Position numbers and translations under genes: made by a program | Part shown: in pieces, positions 49,227 through 58,089 of the stretch | Layout: every line of letters starts with the position of its first letter | Numbering within the stretch: position 1 is the first letter of the stretch | Source: Micromonospora sp. MP36 | GTDB lineage: Bacteria > Actinomycetota > Actinomycetes > Mycobacteriales > Micromonosporaceae | Direction of reading: 5' to 3' | Assembly: GCF_008119785.1 (NCBI RefSeq) | Contig: NZ_VSFA01000003.1 | Location: forward strand, 124,001-188,000 | Length of the DNA: 64,000 nt | The notes under the pieces: model-generated | What the model was told of the DNA's origin: nothing | The model's database searches: none | What the model saw: only the letters and a program-made list of their open reading frames with translations

Positions 49227-50786
49227 CTACTTCTTTCCTCCTAGTGGAAGCCTGCGCCGCAGGCGGGCCAGCAGCCGGCGCGGCGTCAGAGGTGCTACGG
49301 CGATCACGAGCTCACCCTTGTGGTTCGTCGTGGCGGTAAGGACGTGCAGGTGGCCTCCCCGCCGCTGCACCGTGCGCTGTGGCACGGGCCGCGCCGGTCC
49401 GCGCAGGGCCGTCTCACCAACGGTACCGAACGCCTCGACCTCCGCCCGGACCACCCGCAGCTCGCCACCGGGGGCGACGCCGGCGAGCAGCCCGGCCAGC
49501 GGAAGCTGCGCCCGCACCAGGGTCCCGGCGCCGTCCGCCTCGACCGTGGCGTCGGCGCTGACGGTCTCGCCGGCGCGGAGCCGGACCGCGGTGGCCAGCC
49601 GCGGCAGGTCTCCGCGGGGGCTACGGGCGGTCACCGCCAGCGCCCGGTTGCCGAGGAACGACACGGAGACGGTGTCCAGCCGGGCGATCCAGTCGGCGAC
49701 CCGGTCGGTGACCTCGAACCAGCGGTCGGGCATGCCGAGCCGGGGATCGCGGAATCCCGGGTAGCCGGCGTACCAGCGGTCCCCGTCGACCACGGCCGGC
49801 GGGATGCCCTCCTCGGCGTCCTGCCGGATGACGGCGAGCAGGTCGGCCAGCTCGCCGTACCGGGCGGCGCCCAGCCGTACCCGCGCCTGGATCGGCAGCT
49901 GGTCGCGGATCTCGTCGGTCAGGTACCGCTCGACCAGCGCGCGCACGCCGGCCCGGACCTGCTCCTGCACGCCCCGCTCCAGCGCCAGGAAGTCGTTCTC
50001 CAGCAGCCTCGCGACTTCCCAGCTGAAGTGCCGCACCAGGATCGCGTCGCGGCGCTTGCCCGCCTCAACCAGGCCGGCGACGAACTCCACCAGTGACTCG
50101 GCGCAGCGCAGCCGCTCGAGGTGGCGGCTGCGGTAGGTGATGTTGCGGGCGTTGAGCCGGCGCACCGCGTAGTAGTAGTCGTAGTCGGCCAGCACGGAGA
50201 TCCGGCGGGCCCGGACGCAGGCCTCGATGGTGAACGGCTGGTCGCTGCCGACCGGCATGTCCTCCGGGTACCGCAGCCCGTACCGCTCGATCAGGTCCCG
50301 CCGGAACAGCTTGGTGTTGGACAGGGACCAGGGCAGCGCCGAGTCGAACAGGTCCAGGTCGGGCTCGTTGCGGGCGAAGACCGCCTGGTGGATGTTACGG
50401 CTGTTGACCCCGACGGTCCGGCCCAGCACGACGTCGGAGTCGTACCGGTCCGCCGCCGCGACGAGCCGCTCCAGCGCCTCCGGGCCGAGGTAGTCGTCGG
50501 AGCCGATGAAGAAGACGTAGCGGCCGGTGGCGTGCTCCAGGGCGCGGTTGCTGGGCGCGGCGGGCCCGCCGGAGTTGGGCTGGTGGACGACCTTGACCGT
50601 GCCCGGGTAGAGCCGGGCGAACCGGTCCAGCTCCCGGCCGCTGCCGTCGGTCGAACCGTCGTCCACCGCCACGACCTCCAGCCGGTCCCGCCCGATCGTC
50701 TGCTCCACCAGCGAGGTGAGGCAGCGGGTGAGGTAGGGCATGGTGTTGTAGACGGCCGTGATGACCGTCACGTCGGGCTCGGTCAC
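49227..50786 (-). CDS. GT2 glycosyltransferase with long C-terminal domain
   Basis: A 519-residue GT-A-fold transferase. The first 230 residues are the catalytic domain: VTVITAVYNTMPYLTRCL, VDDGSTDGSG, NSGGPAAPSNRAL and the DXD-like FFIGSDDYLG. A helical linker and, from about 345, a beta-rich C-terminal domain follow (VTARSPRGDLPRLATAVRLR; THNHK-type NHKGELVIAV near the end), reminiscent of TarS-like teichoic-acid glycosyltransferases. Substrates unknown. GTG start overlaps the upstream glycosyltransferase stop (GTGA); 2 bp separate it from the dehydrogenase gene. Confidence 0.87.
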   Translation of the reverse strand: MTEPDVTVITAVYNTMPYLTRCLTSLVEQTIGRDRLEVVAVDDGSTDGSGRELDRFARLYPGTVKVVHQPNSGGPAAPSNRALEHATGRYVFFIGSDDYLGPEALERLVAAADRYDSDVVLGRTVGVNSRNIHQAVFARNEPDLDLFDSALPWSLSNTKLFRRDLIERYGLRYPEDMPVGSDQPFTIEACVRARRISVLADYDYYYAVRRLNARNITYRSRHLERLRCAESLVEFVAGLVEAGKRRDAILVRHFSWEVARLLENDFLALERGVQEQVRAGVRALVERYLTDEIRDQLPIQARVRLGAARYGELADLLAVIRQDAEEGIPPAVVDGDRWYAGYPGFRDPRLGMPDRWFEVTDRVADWIARLDTVSVSFLGNRALAVTARSPRGDLPRLATAVRLRAGETVSADATVEADGAGTLVRAQLPLAGLLAGVAPGGELRVVRAEVEAFGTVGETALRGPARPVPQRTVQRRGGHLHVLTATTNHKGELVIAVAPLTPRRLLARLRRRLPLGGKK

Positions 50787-52390
50787 CGGGCGGCTCCCAC
50801 GGGCGGCTGCGCGCCCGGCTCCGCCGGCGTGCCGGCTGCGGCCGGACGGGGCCGGCCCGGCAGCAGCCGGGAGTAGACGCCGTCGAGCACCTCGGCCTGC
50901 GCCTCCCAGGTCCAGTTCGCCAGCAGGCCGGGGCGGTCGTACGCGGCCCGGTAGCGGGCCGGGTCGGCCAGGACGGCGCGCACCGCCCGCACGTAGTCGG
51001 CCACGTCCTCGGCGCGGAACACCTCACCCTGGCCGGTGGACCGCACGGTCCCGGCCATCGTCTTCACGTCGCTGACCACCAGCGGCAGCCGGGCGTGCGA
51101 GTACTCGAAGAACTTGGTGATCAACGCGATCTCGTGGTTGGGCCAGTGGTGGATCGGGATGACCCCCGCGTCGGCGCCGGACAGGAACGGCACCACCTGC
51201 CAGTGTGCCACGTAGGGCAGCGCGTGCACCCGGTCGGCGACGCCGAGCTTCGCGGCGCGGGCCAGCACCCCGGAGACGTACGGCCCGGTCGGCTTGTTGA
51301 CCACCAGCGCCACGTGCACCCCGGGCAGCTGGGGCAGCGCGTCGACCATGATGTCGAGGCCGCGCTGCCGGGCGGCGGCCCCGCTGTAGACCAGCAGCGG
51401 CACGTCGGGGCCGATCCCGCAGAGCGCCCGCAGGTCCGGCGCGGGGGCGTCCGGGACGAGCTCCTCGTGGTGGGCGGCCGGGGCGTTCAACACCACGTCC
51501 GGCGTCTCGGCCAGCCCGTGCTCCCGCTGCAGCAGCTCGGCCAGGCCGTCCGAGACCGTCATCACGGCGTCGGCGTACGGGGCGTACTCCCGCTCGTGCG
51601 CCCGGTGCGCGGGCAGCCAGCGGGCATTGTCCTGCCACGGCTTGAGCCCGGGCAGGAACTCGTGGGCGTCCCACACCACCTTGACGTCCCGGCCCTCGGC
51701 GGCGGCGCGGATCTTGGCCCGGGCGGCCACGCCGAGCATCCGGAAGTCGTTGGCGTGGATCAGGTCCGGTCGCAGCTCGTCGACCACCGGCCCGTAGGCC
51801 AGCTCGTAGTCCCACAGGCCGGGCTCGAGCCGCCGCCAGGCGCCGTCGCCCTTCGCCAGCTGCCAGAAGAGGGTGTACGCCCGGTCCCACGGGTTGCGGA
51901 AGCGCCGCCGGCGGTGGGCCTGCGTCAGCATCCAGTAGCGCAGCGAGACCCACTTGCCGGCCGCCCGGGCGGCGACCTCCTCGGCCCGCAGCGCGCGCCG
52001 ACGCAGGCCGAGCCGGGGCGTCGCCGGGTCGGCCACGGCGAGTTGCGCCGCCCGCACCGCGAGGTCCGCCCGCCACGCCTTGACGCTCTGCTGCCGGTGC
52101 GCGGCGATCCCGCTGGGCGGGTACGCCAGCGGCCAGCGCAGCCAGGCGCGACGGAACTCGTGCCGGCGACGGGCGAGCGGGGCGGGCACGGCCAGCAGGC
52201 GCACCTCGGCCCGGCCGAGCTGCCAGGTCTGCGGCAGGCTGCCAGGGGACCGGCCCAGCAGGACCACCTCCCAGCCGGCCTCGGCGGCCGAGCGGGCGGC
52301 CTTCTGCACCCGGGAGTCACCGTTGACGCCGTTGTCGACCAACATGACAACCCGCCCGCGCGGCTGCGCGGCAGTGCCGTCCATCGCCAT
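50783..52390 (-). CDS. GT4-like glycosyltransferase, paralogue A1
   Basis: A 535-residue GT-B-type protein, one of three close paralogues here (also 56306-57892 and from 62893). The N-half has GRVVMLVDNGVNGDSRVQKA and GWEVVLLGRSPG, and the centre has YELAYGPVVDELRPDLIHAN and VVWDAHEFLPG. The donor half has LLVYSGAAARQRGLDIMVDA, AGVIPIHHWPNHEIALITKF and FEYSHARLPLVVSDVKTM. The proline/alanine tail is disordered. ATG at 52390 is chosen, with another ATG two codons later. It overlaps the GT2 gene by 4 bp. Sugar donor unknown. Confidence 0.83.
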   Translation of the reverse strand: MAMDGTAAQPRGRVVMLVDNGVNGDSRVQKAARSAAEAGWEVVLLGRSPGSLPQTWQLGRAEVRLLAVPAPLARRRHEFRRAWLRWPLAYPPSGIAAHRQQSVKAWRADLAVRAAQLAVADPATPRLGLRRRALRAEEVAARAAGKWVSLRYWMLTQAHRRRRFRNPWDRAYTLFWQLAKGDGAWRRLEPGLWDYELAYGPVVDELRPDLIHANDFRMLGVAARAKIRAAAEGRDVKVVWDAHEFLPGLKPWQDNARWLPAHRAHEREYAPYADAVMTVSDGLAELLQREHGLAETPDVVLNAPAAHHEELVPDAPAPDLRALCGIGPDVPLLVYSGAAARQRGLDIMVDALPQLPGVHVALVVNKPTGPYVSGVLARAAKLGVADRVHALPYVAHWQVVPFLSGADAGVIPIHHWPNHEIALITKFFEYSHARLPLVVSDVKTMAGTVRSTGQGEVFRAEDVADYVRAVRAVLADPARYRAAYDRPGLLANWTWEAQAEVLDGVYSRLLPGRPRPAAAGTPAEPGAQPPVGAAR

Positions 52391-52600
52391 CGTGCCCGTT
52401 TCCGCCTCTCTGGGAACCGCTGGTTCGCCTAGGGGACGGCCCGCGCCGACCGGGGCCGTCGACCTGACACGCCGTAACCGGCCGGCGAGCCGTCGCGAGT
52501 CTACGCGAGGCTCGCCCCGATCTGCCGCCACCTCACCTTGCCCGGTTTGCGGATGATTCGACCCCGCCGGCCGGCCTGTCCGGTGAGGGTCGGGCGGCGC

Positions 52601-54811
52601 TCAGGGCGACACCGGCTCCGGCGGCACAAGGGACGTGGTGACTGTGAGGTCGGGTCGCAGGCGGCCCAGCTGCCACCCGATCGACACGCCGAAGACGCCG
52701 GCCACCACCACCCGTTCGGTCCGCGCCAGGTCCAGCTTCGGCAGCACGTCCCGGCGCACGATCCGCCACAGCACCTGGGAGCGGACCACCCGGTAGCCGG
52801 GGTAGAAGACCGAGGTGTGGAACCAGCGCGCGGCCGAGGCGTGGCCGCGTTCGAGCCGGGACACGACCAGCTCCGGCCAGAGCGCGTCCTTCCCGCGAGC
52901 CCGCTTACGGGCCACCGCGAGGGCCTTCCCCGGCGCCCGGTAGACGAACAGCTGCTCGGTCCAGAGCACCGGCCGCTTGCGCTCCGCGGTGTCCAGGCGC
53001 AGCAGGCGGACCCGCTTGTCGACCTCCGAGCGGCGCCACTGCAGCGGGTCGTTGGTGATCACGTCGACGGCGTAGCCGCGCTCGATGAGGCGCCGGACGT
53101 ACTGCCGGACGACCTTGAACTGCGGCGGGCTGATCGCCACCAGCACCACCCGCGGCGCGTCCGGGTCGTCCTGGCCGGACGGCGCGACCTCGGCGGCGGC
53201 CGGCGCGGCCACCTGCGCCGGGGCGGCCGGCGTGGTCACCTCGATCGGGGCGGGCTCGGGGGCCGCGTACACCTCGCGGAGCCGGGCCGCCACCGCATCC
53301 CGCCCGTACCGCTCGACCAGGCTGGCCCTCGCGGCCGGCAGGTCCAGCTCGTCGATCCGCTTGCGGAGTTCCCGGTAGCCCTCGACCAGCACCGCCGGGT
53401 CCTCGCTGATCTCGACCAGCAGGCCGGCGCGTCCGTTCAGCCCGCCCAGCGTCTCCTGTGGGCCGAGGCTCTCGGCCACCAGCACGGGGGTGCCGCACGC
53501 CACCGCCTCGACCACGGTCATCCCGAAGGTCTCCGCCGGGCTGGCGTGCACCAGCAGGTCGTGCGTGCGCATCAGCTCGGGCACCTCGGCCGGCGGCACC
53601 GCCGGGCGGAGGTCCACCCGGTCCCCGTACGGGCTGCGGGCCAGTTCAGCGCGGATCTGGTCGACCAGCGGACCGGTGCCGACCAGCGTCAGCGTGGCCG
53701 CCGGCTCCTCGGCCGCGATCGCGAGGAACGCGGCGAGCACCCGGTCGACGCCCTTCTGGGTGCTCAGCCGGCCGACGTACAGCCAGCGCAGCAGGTCCCG
53801 GGGCGGCTTCGGCCGCGGCGTGAAGTCGCTGAAGTCGATCGCGTTCGGGATGACGCGGAGCTTGTGGGCGTGGTGCGGGAACTGGTCGCGGATCTCGTTG
53901 CGCAGGTGCTGGCTGACGCACAGGAACACGTCGGCCCGGTGCAGCGCCTCCTCGTAGAGCCGGCGCGCGGCGGGCTGCTTGAAGATGTTGTAGAGGAAGC
54001 TGGCGTGCTCGGTGACGATGATCCGGGCGTCGGGCCGGGCCAGCCGCTGGGCGACCACCCCGCCGTAGATGCCCGTGTGGGCGTGCACGAGCGGGGCCTC
54101 GATCCGCCCCGTCGGCAGGGTCCGGCGGATGGCCTCGACGTGGCCGAGGGCCCAGGCGGCGTAGTCGCGCTTGGACGAGATGGGCACCGGAACCCGGGTG
54201 ACCTCCCCCGCCGCCGTGTCCTCGATGACCGGGCCGACGCGGGCCGCCAGCCGGTCGGCCGCGACGGAGATCGCCTCGACGTTCGGCGCGTCGTAGCGGT
54301 AGGGCCAGTCCTCGGTGTGCAACACCGAGATCCGGGGGTGGTCGGCCCGCACCGCGCCGATGGTGGGCGGGACGAAGGCGCCGGCCAGCGGGTTGTTGGC
54401 CGACGGGTACCAGGGCGTGACGACGGCCAGGTCGGCGGGGGCGGGGCGGCGGGCCGGGTCCGCCGTCGGTTCGAGGGCGACGGCGAGGTCCGGCCGCCGC
54501 GCGACAGCGTCCCAGGCCGCCGGGAAGGCGTACGGGTCGCCGATCACGAGCAGGTCGGCGTCATGCAGCGGGCCGCTGCGGTCGCGCAGCAGCCGCCGGG
54601 CGGCACGCGTCGCGGCGCGCGGGTCGGGGGCGTCGACGCGGTGGACCCCCACGTCCTGCGGCACGTCGACGTCGCGCCACTCGGGCAGGTCGGGCGCGAC
54701 GAGCTCGACCCGCGCACCGTCGGCGGTCAGCTGCGCCACGTGCCGCTCGGCGGCCCGGACCCGGTGCGGGCCCAGCGCCAGGAAGACGACCTTATGGGCA
54801 TTCGCACTCAA
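52601..54811 (-). CDS. Large GT4 glycosyltransferase with terminal accessory domains
   Basis: A 736-residue protein with three parts. The centre (about 115-530) is a GT4 domain: DLAVVTPWYPSANNPLAGAF, PLVHAHTGIYGGVVAQ, VIPNAIDFSDF, YVGRLSTQKGVDRVLAAFL and HASPAETFGMTVVEAVACG. Residues 6-114 and 553-726 each look like a small Rossmann-type unit, one opening KVVFLALGPHRV and the other RVVLVAISPPQF. TTG at 54811 is the start: it has GGAGGAG six bases upstream and overlaps the previous stop (TTGA). An Ala/Pro linker joins the GT4 and C-terminal units. Donor and acceptor unknown. Confidence 0.85.
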   Translation of the reverse strand: MSANAHKVVFLALGPHRVRAAERHVAQLTADGARVELVAPDLPEWRDVDVPQDVGVHRVDAPDPRAATRAARRLLRDRSGPLHDADLLVIGDPYAFPAAWDAVARRPDLAVALEPTADPARRPAPADLAVVTPWYPSANNPLAGAFVPPTIGAVRADHPRISVLHTEDWPYRYDAPNVEAISVAADRLAARVGPVIEDTAAGEVTRVPVPISSKRDYAAWALGHVEAIRRTLPTGRIEAPLVHAHTGIYGGVVAQRLARPDARIIVTEHASFLYNIFKQPAARRLYEEALHRADVFLCVSQHLRNEIRDQFPHHAHKLRVIPNAIDFSDFTPRPKPPRDLLRWLYVGRLSTQKGVDRVLAAFLAIAAEEPAATLTLVGTGPLVDQIRAELARSPYGDRVDLRPAVPPAEVPELMRTHDLLVHASPAETFGMTVVEAVACGTPVLVAESLGPQETLGGLNGRAGLLVEISEDPAVLVEGYRELRKRIDELDLPAARASLVERYGRDAVAARLREVYAAPEPAPIEVTTPAAPAQVAAPAAAEVAPSGQDDPDAPRVVLVAISPPQFKVVRQYVRRLIERGYAVDVITNDPLQWRRSEVDKRVRLLRLDTAERKRPVLWTEQLFVYRAPGKALAVARKRARGKDALWPELVVSRLERGHASAARWFHTSVFYPGYRVVRSQVLWRIVRRDVLPKLDLARTERVVVAGVFGVSIGWQLGRLRPDLTVTTSLVPPEPVSP

Positions 54812-56244
54812 CGGGACTCCTCCACCAGCGCGCGCATCCGGGCCTCCCACGGCTGCAGGGTCGCGGTCCGGGTGTACTTCTCGGCGTGGGCCTGGGCGGC
54901 GGCGTGCCGGGACGGGTCCAGCTCGCGGGCCGCCTTGGCCGCGGCCACGAACGACTCGGCCACGGTCTCCGCGTCGAGCCGGTCACCGGCGAACCAGAGC
55001 GGGTAGCCCTCCAGCACCTCGGACGCGGCGATGTCCGGCCGGTGCACCGACACGATCGGCTTGCCCGAGGCCATGTACTCGAACACCTTGCCCGAGGTGA
55101 CGTACTTCGCGCCGGGGACGCAGAAGACCAGCGCGTCGGTCTCCCCGTACACCCGCGGCACGTCGGCCTTGCCGAACGAGCCGCGGTAGTGGACCCCGGC
55201 GTCCTCGTGGGCGGCCAACCGCTCGCGCAACTCCTCGGCGGTCTGGGCGAAGAAGCCCAGATGGCCGTGCACGTGCAGTTCGGCGTCGGCCAGCACCGGA
55301 TCCTTGCGCGCCAGGCGCCACCCCTCGAAGAGCTCGTCGAGCGGCAGGTACGGGGTCACGGTGCCGAGGTAGCCGAAGCGCAGCGGACGATCCGGCGCCG
55401 GTGGCTGGAACTCGGGACGACCGACGAACTCCGGCTCCCAGCCGTTTGGCACCACGGTCATCCGGTCTGCGGCGAAGGGGTACTGATCGGCGTACCACTG
55501 CCGCATGCCGTCGTTGACGAACACGACCTCGGCCGCGTCCCGCACGATGCGGGATTCCCAGGAGGCGGTACGCGTGCCGGGGCCGAACCGGACCTGCTCG
55601 GTGAACTGGTTGAAGGTCCAGGCGTCCCGGTAGTCGACCGCGTAGGGCACCCGCCATGTCTTGCCCAGGAACCAGGCCGCGGCGAACGACACGAACGGGT
55701 TGCCGGTGGCGATGACCAGGTCGAAGCGGCGGCGGGTGTGCAGCTTGAACGCCCGGCTCAACAGCCCGGGGATCCACCCGATGTAGTGCTCCGGCAGGAA
55801 CCACCGCTGCATCCGCCGGTAGAACCGGTCGGCCACCACGGGCATGGCCTTGCGCAGCCGGCTGAACCGGCGGACGTCCGTCTCCCAGTGGTAGGTGTTC
55901 ATCGGGGGCCGCTCGACGCGTACCCGGGGGTCGACCGTCGCCTCCAGGGTCTCGTCGCTGCCGCCGTCGAGGTAGTAGCTGAAGAACTCCCGGGGCGCGG
56001 TGATGACGGTCACGTCCCAGCCGGCCTCGGCGTAGTGGTTGGCCGTGGCCCGGGCCCGGAACACCCCGCTGCCCCGGCTCGGCGGGAAGAAGAACGCGAG
56101 GTAGAGCAGGCGGGGCCGCCGACCCTCCCGCTGCGCGGTCTCCTGCGGCCCGGTGATGGAGCTGCTGTCGTTGTCGGCGGATCCTGTCGACCAGTCGGCC
56201 CCGCTCGCGTCGGTGGGGCCGGTGGACTTCACGTCTCGTCGCAT
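54808..56244 (-). CDS. Glycosyltransferase, paralogue B1
   Basis: A 478-residue GT-B-type protein related to the ones at 59230 and 15702. Motifs: RPRLLYLAFFFPPSRGSGVF, YAEAGWDVTVITAPREFF, VPYAVDYRDAWTFNQFTEQV, VVPNGWEPEFVG, FGYLGTVTPYLPLDELFEGW and TSGKVFEYMASGKPIVSVHR. The first 35 residues are polar and likely disordered. ATG at 56244 was chosen; the frame upstream lies in the adjoining gene's 3' end. It overlaps the large GT4 gene by 4 bp (TTGA). Substrates unknown. Confidence 0.84.
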   Translation of the reverse strand: MRRDVKSTGPTDASGADWSTGSADNDSSSITGPQETAQREGRRPRLLYLAFFFPPSRGSGVFRARATANHYAEAGWDVTVITAPREFFSYYLDGGSDETLEATVDPRVRVERPPMNTYHWETDVRRFSRLRKAMPVVADRFYRRMQRWFLPEHYIGWIPGLLSRAFKLHTRRRFDLVIATGNPFVSFAAAWFLGKTWRVPYAVDYRDAWTFNQFTEQVRFGPGTRTASWESRIVRDAAEVVFVNDGMRQWYADQYPFAADRMTVVPNGWEPEFVGRPEFQPPAPDRPLRFGYLGTVTPYLPLDELFEGWRLARKDPVLADAELHVHGHLGFFAQTAEELRERLAAHEDAGVHYRGSFGKADVPRVYGETDALVFCVPGAKYVTSGKVFEYMASGKPIVSVHRPDIAASEVLEGYPLWFAGDRLDAETVAESFVAAAKAARELDPSRHAAAQAHAEKYTRTATLQPWEARMRALVEESR

Positions 56245-56305
56245 CGCGCTTTCTTCGGTCGGGTGTCGTGGCCACGGCGGGCACCGGGCCGGCGGTCGGC
56301 GAAGC

Positions 56306-57892
56306 TCAGGCGGAAAGGGTGCTCCCCGTCCTTCCATGGTGCCGCACATCGGCCGTACCCGCCTCGGCGGCAGGGCCGGCGGGGCCGGCGGGCGCGGCCG
56401 GCAGGAGCCGGGAGTACAGGTCGTCCAGCACCCGCGCCTGCGCCTCCCACGTCCAGCCGGCCAGCAGCCCGGGCTGCTCGTACGCCGCCCGGTAGCGCTG
56501 CGGATCGGCCAGCACGTGACGAACGGCACGGACGTAGTCGGCCACGTCCTCCGCCCGGAACACCTCGCCCTGGCCCGTCGAGCGCACCGTCGCCGCCATA
56601 GTCTTCACGTCGCTGACGACCAGCGGCAGTCGGGCATGCGAATACTCGAAGAACTTCGTGATCAGCGCGATCTCGTGGTTGGGCCAGTGGTGGATCGGGA
56701 TCACCCCGACGTCGGCGCCGGCCAGGAAGGGCGCGACCTGCCAGTGCGGCACGTACGGCAGCACGTGCACCCGGTCGGCCACCCCGAGCTCCGCGGCCCG
56801 GGTGAGCAGCCCCTGGACGTAGTCCCCGTCCGGCCTGTTGACGACGAACGCGGCGTGCACGCCGTCGAGCTGGGGCAGCGCCTCGACCATCGTGCCCAGC
56901 CCGCGCTGCTCGGCCGCGGCCCCGCTGTAGACCACCAGCGGCGCCGCCGGCCCGAGCCCGCACCGGGCGCGCAGGTCCAGCGGTTCGCCGTCGTCGGTCG
57001 GCCGGTCGGGCTGCGCCTCTGGGGCGTTCAGCACCACCGTCGGCAGCTCGGGCAGGCGGTGCGTGGCGCGCAGCAGCTCGGCCAGCGAGTCCGAGACAGT
57101 CAGCACCGCGTCCGCGTACGGGGCGTACTCCCGCTCGTGGGCGGCGTGCGCCGGCAGCCACCGGGCGTTGTGCGCGACCGGCCGGACGCCGGGCAGGAAC
57201 TCGTGGGCGTCCCAGACCAGCTTGATGTCGCGTCCCCGGGCCCGGGCGCGGATCTTGGCGCGGGCCCCGACCCCGAGCATCCGGAAGTCGTTGGCGTGGA
57301 TCAGGTCCGGCTTCAGCCGGTCGATCAGCGGCCCGAACGCCAGCTCCCAGTCCCATAGGCCCGGGGCCAGCCGCCGCCACGCCCGGTCGCCCATCAGCCG
57401 CTGCCAGAACGCCGTGTACGTCCGGTCCCAGGGCCCGTGCAGGGTCCGCGGCGAGCGCTTCTGCTGGGCCGCGCGGAAGTCGACCCAGCGCTCCAGCAGC
57501 CCGGCCGCCTTCTCCTCCGCCCGCAGCCGGGACGAGGCGCCGGAGCGGGCCGCGCGCAGGCGCAGGTCGGCCCGCCAGGCGCGGACCCACTGCTTGCGGT
57601 GGGCGGCCAGGCCACCCGGCGGGTACGCCAGCGGCGCGCGCAACCAGCGGCGGCGGTACTCGTGCCGGTGCTTGGCCAGGGTGGCCGGCACGGGCAGCAG
57701 CCGGACCTCGGCCTCCCCCAGGTGCCAGGTCTCGGGGAGCCCGGACGGCGACCGGCCGAGGAGGATCACCTCCCAGCCCGCCGCGGCGGCGGAGCGGGCG
57801 GACTTCTGGACCCGGGAGTCACCGGTGACGCCGTTGTCCACCAGCATCACGATTCGTCCGCGCCGGGCGCCGTCGGCACCTGTGGACATCAT
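56306..57892 (-). CDS. GT4-like glycosyltransferase, paralogue A2
   Basis: A 528-residue paralogue of the 50783-52390 gene; the two match along nearly their whole length (GRIVMLVDNGVTGDSRVQKS, LIHANDFRMLGVGARAKIRA, KLVWDAHEFLPGVRP, GVIPIHHWPNHEIALITKFF). It ends in a Gly/Pro/Ala-rich tail. Start ATG at 57892 with a second ATG directly after it; GGGGAGG lies about 12 bases upstream. It is divergent from the 2-epimerase gene. Duplication of the A-type gene and divergence of acceptor or donor use is the likely history. Confidence 0.84.
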   Translation of the reverse strand: MMSTGADGARRGRIVMLVDNGVTGDSRVQKSARSAAAAGWEVILLGRSPSGLPETWHLGEAEVRLLPVPATLAKHRHEYRRRWLRAPLAYPPGGLAAHRKQWVRAWRADLRLRAARSGASSRLRAEEKAAGLLERWVDFRAAQQKRSPRTLHGPWDRTYTAFWQRLMGDRAWRRLAPGLWDWELAFGPLIDRLKPDLIHANDFRMLGVGARAKIRARARGRDIKLVWDAHEFLPGVRPVAHNARWLPAHAAHEREYAPYADAVLTVSDSLAELLRATHRLPELPTVVLNAPEAQPDRPTDDGEPLDLRARCGLGPAAPLVVYSGAAAEQRGLGTMVEALPQLDGVHAAFVVNRPDGDYVQGLLTRAAELGVADRVHVLPYVPHWQVAPFLAGADVGVIPIHHWPNHEIALITKFFEYSHARLPLVVSDVKTMAATVRSTGQGEVFRAEDVADYVRAVRHVLADPQRYRAAYEQPGLLAGWTWEAQARVLDDLYSRLLPAAPAGPAGPAAEAGTADVRHHGRTGSTLSA

Positions 57893-57940
57893 CCGGCCCG
57901 TGTCCCTCCCCGTCGTCTCCCGCCCCTGCGGGGGCCTGGC

Positions 57941-57978
57941 GAGTCTACGGTAGTCACTGTCCCGGACTGGCTAGACTC
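57941..57978. promoter_or_regulatory. Candidate divergent promoter with facing TAGACT boxes
   Basis: GAGTCTA (57941-57947) and TAGACTC (57972-57978) form a 7-bp inverted repeat, putting a TAGACT -10-like box on each strand facing outward toward the glycosyltransferase (start 57892) and the 2-epimerase gene (start 58090). Good -35 boxes were not identified, so the call is tentative. The same GCGAGTCTACG word occurs at about 52495-52505 upstream of the paralogue gene starting at 52390. Confidence 0.35.
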
Positions 57979-58089
57979 CCTGTTGCAAGGTAGCCGCAGC
58001 GCATGATCAGCGCCGGCCCGCGCGTCGGGGCCCGGACCCGCGGCACGACATCGGCCCGCGCCGGCCTGCAGGACTTGGAGTACCGCCAC

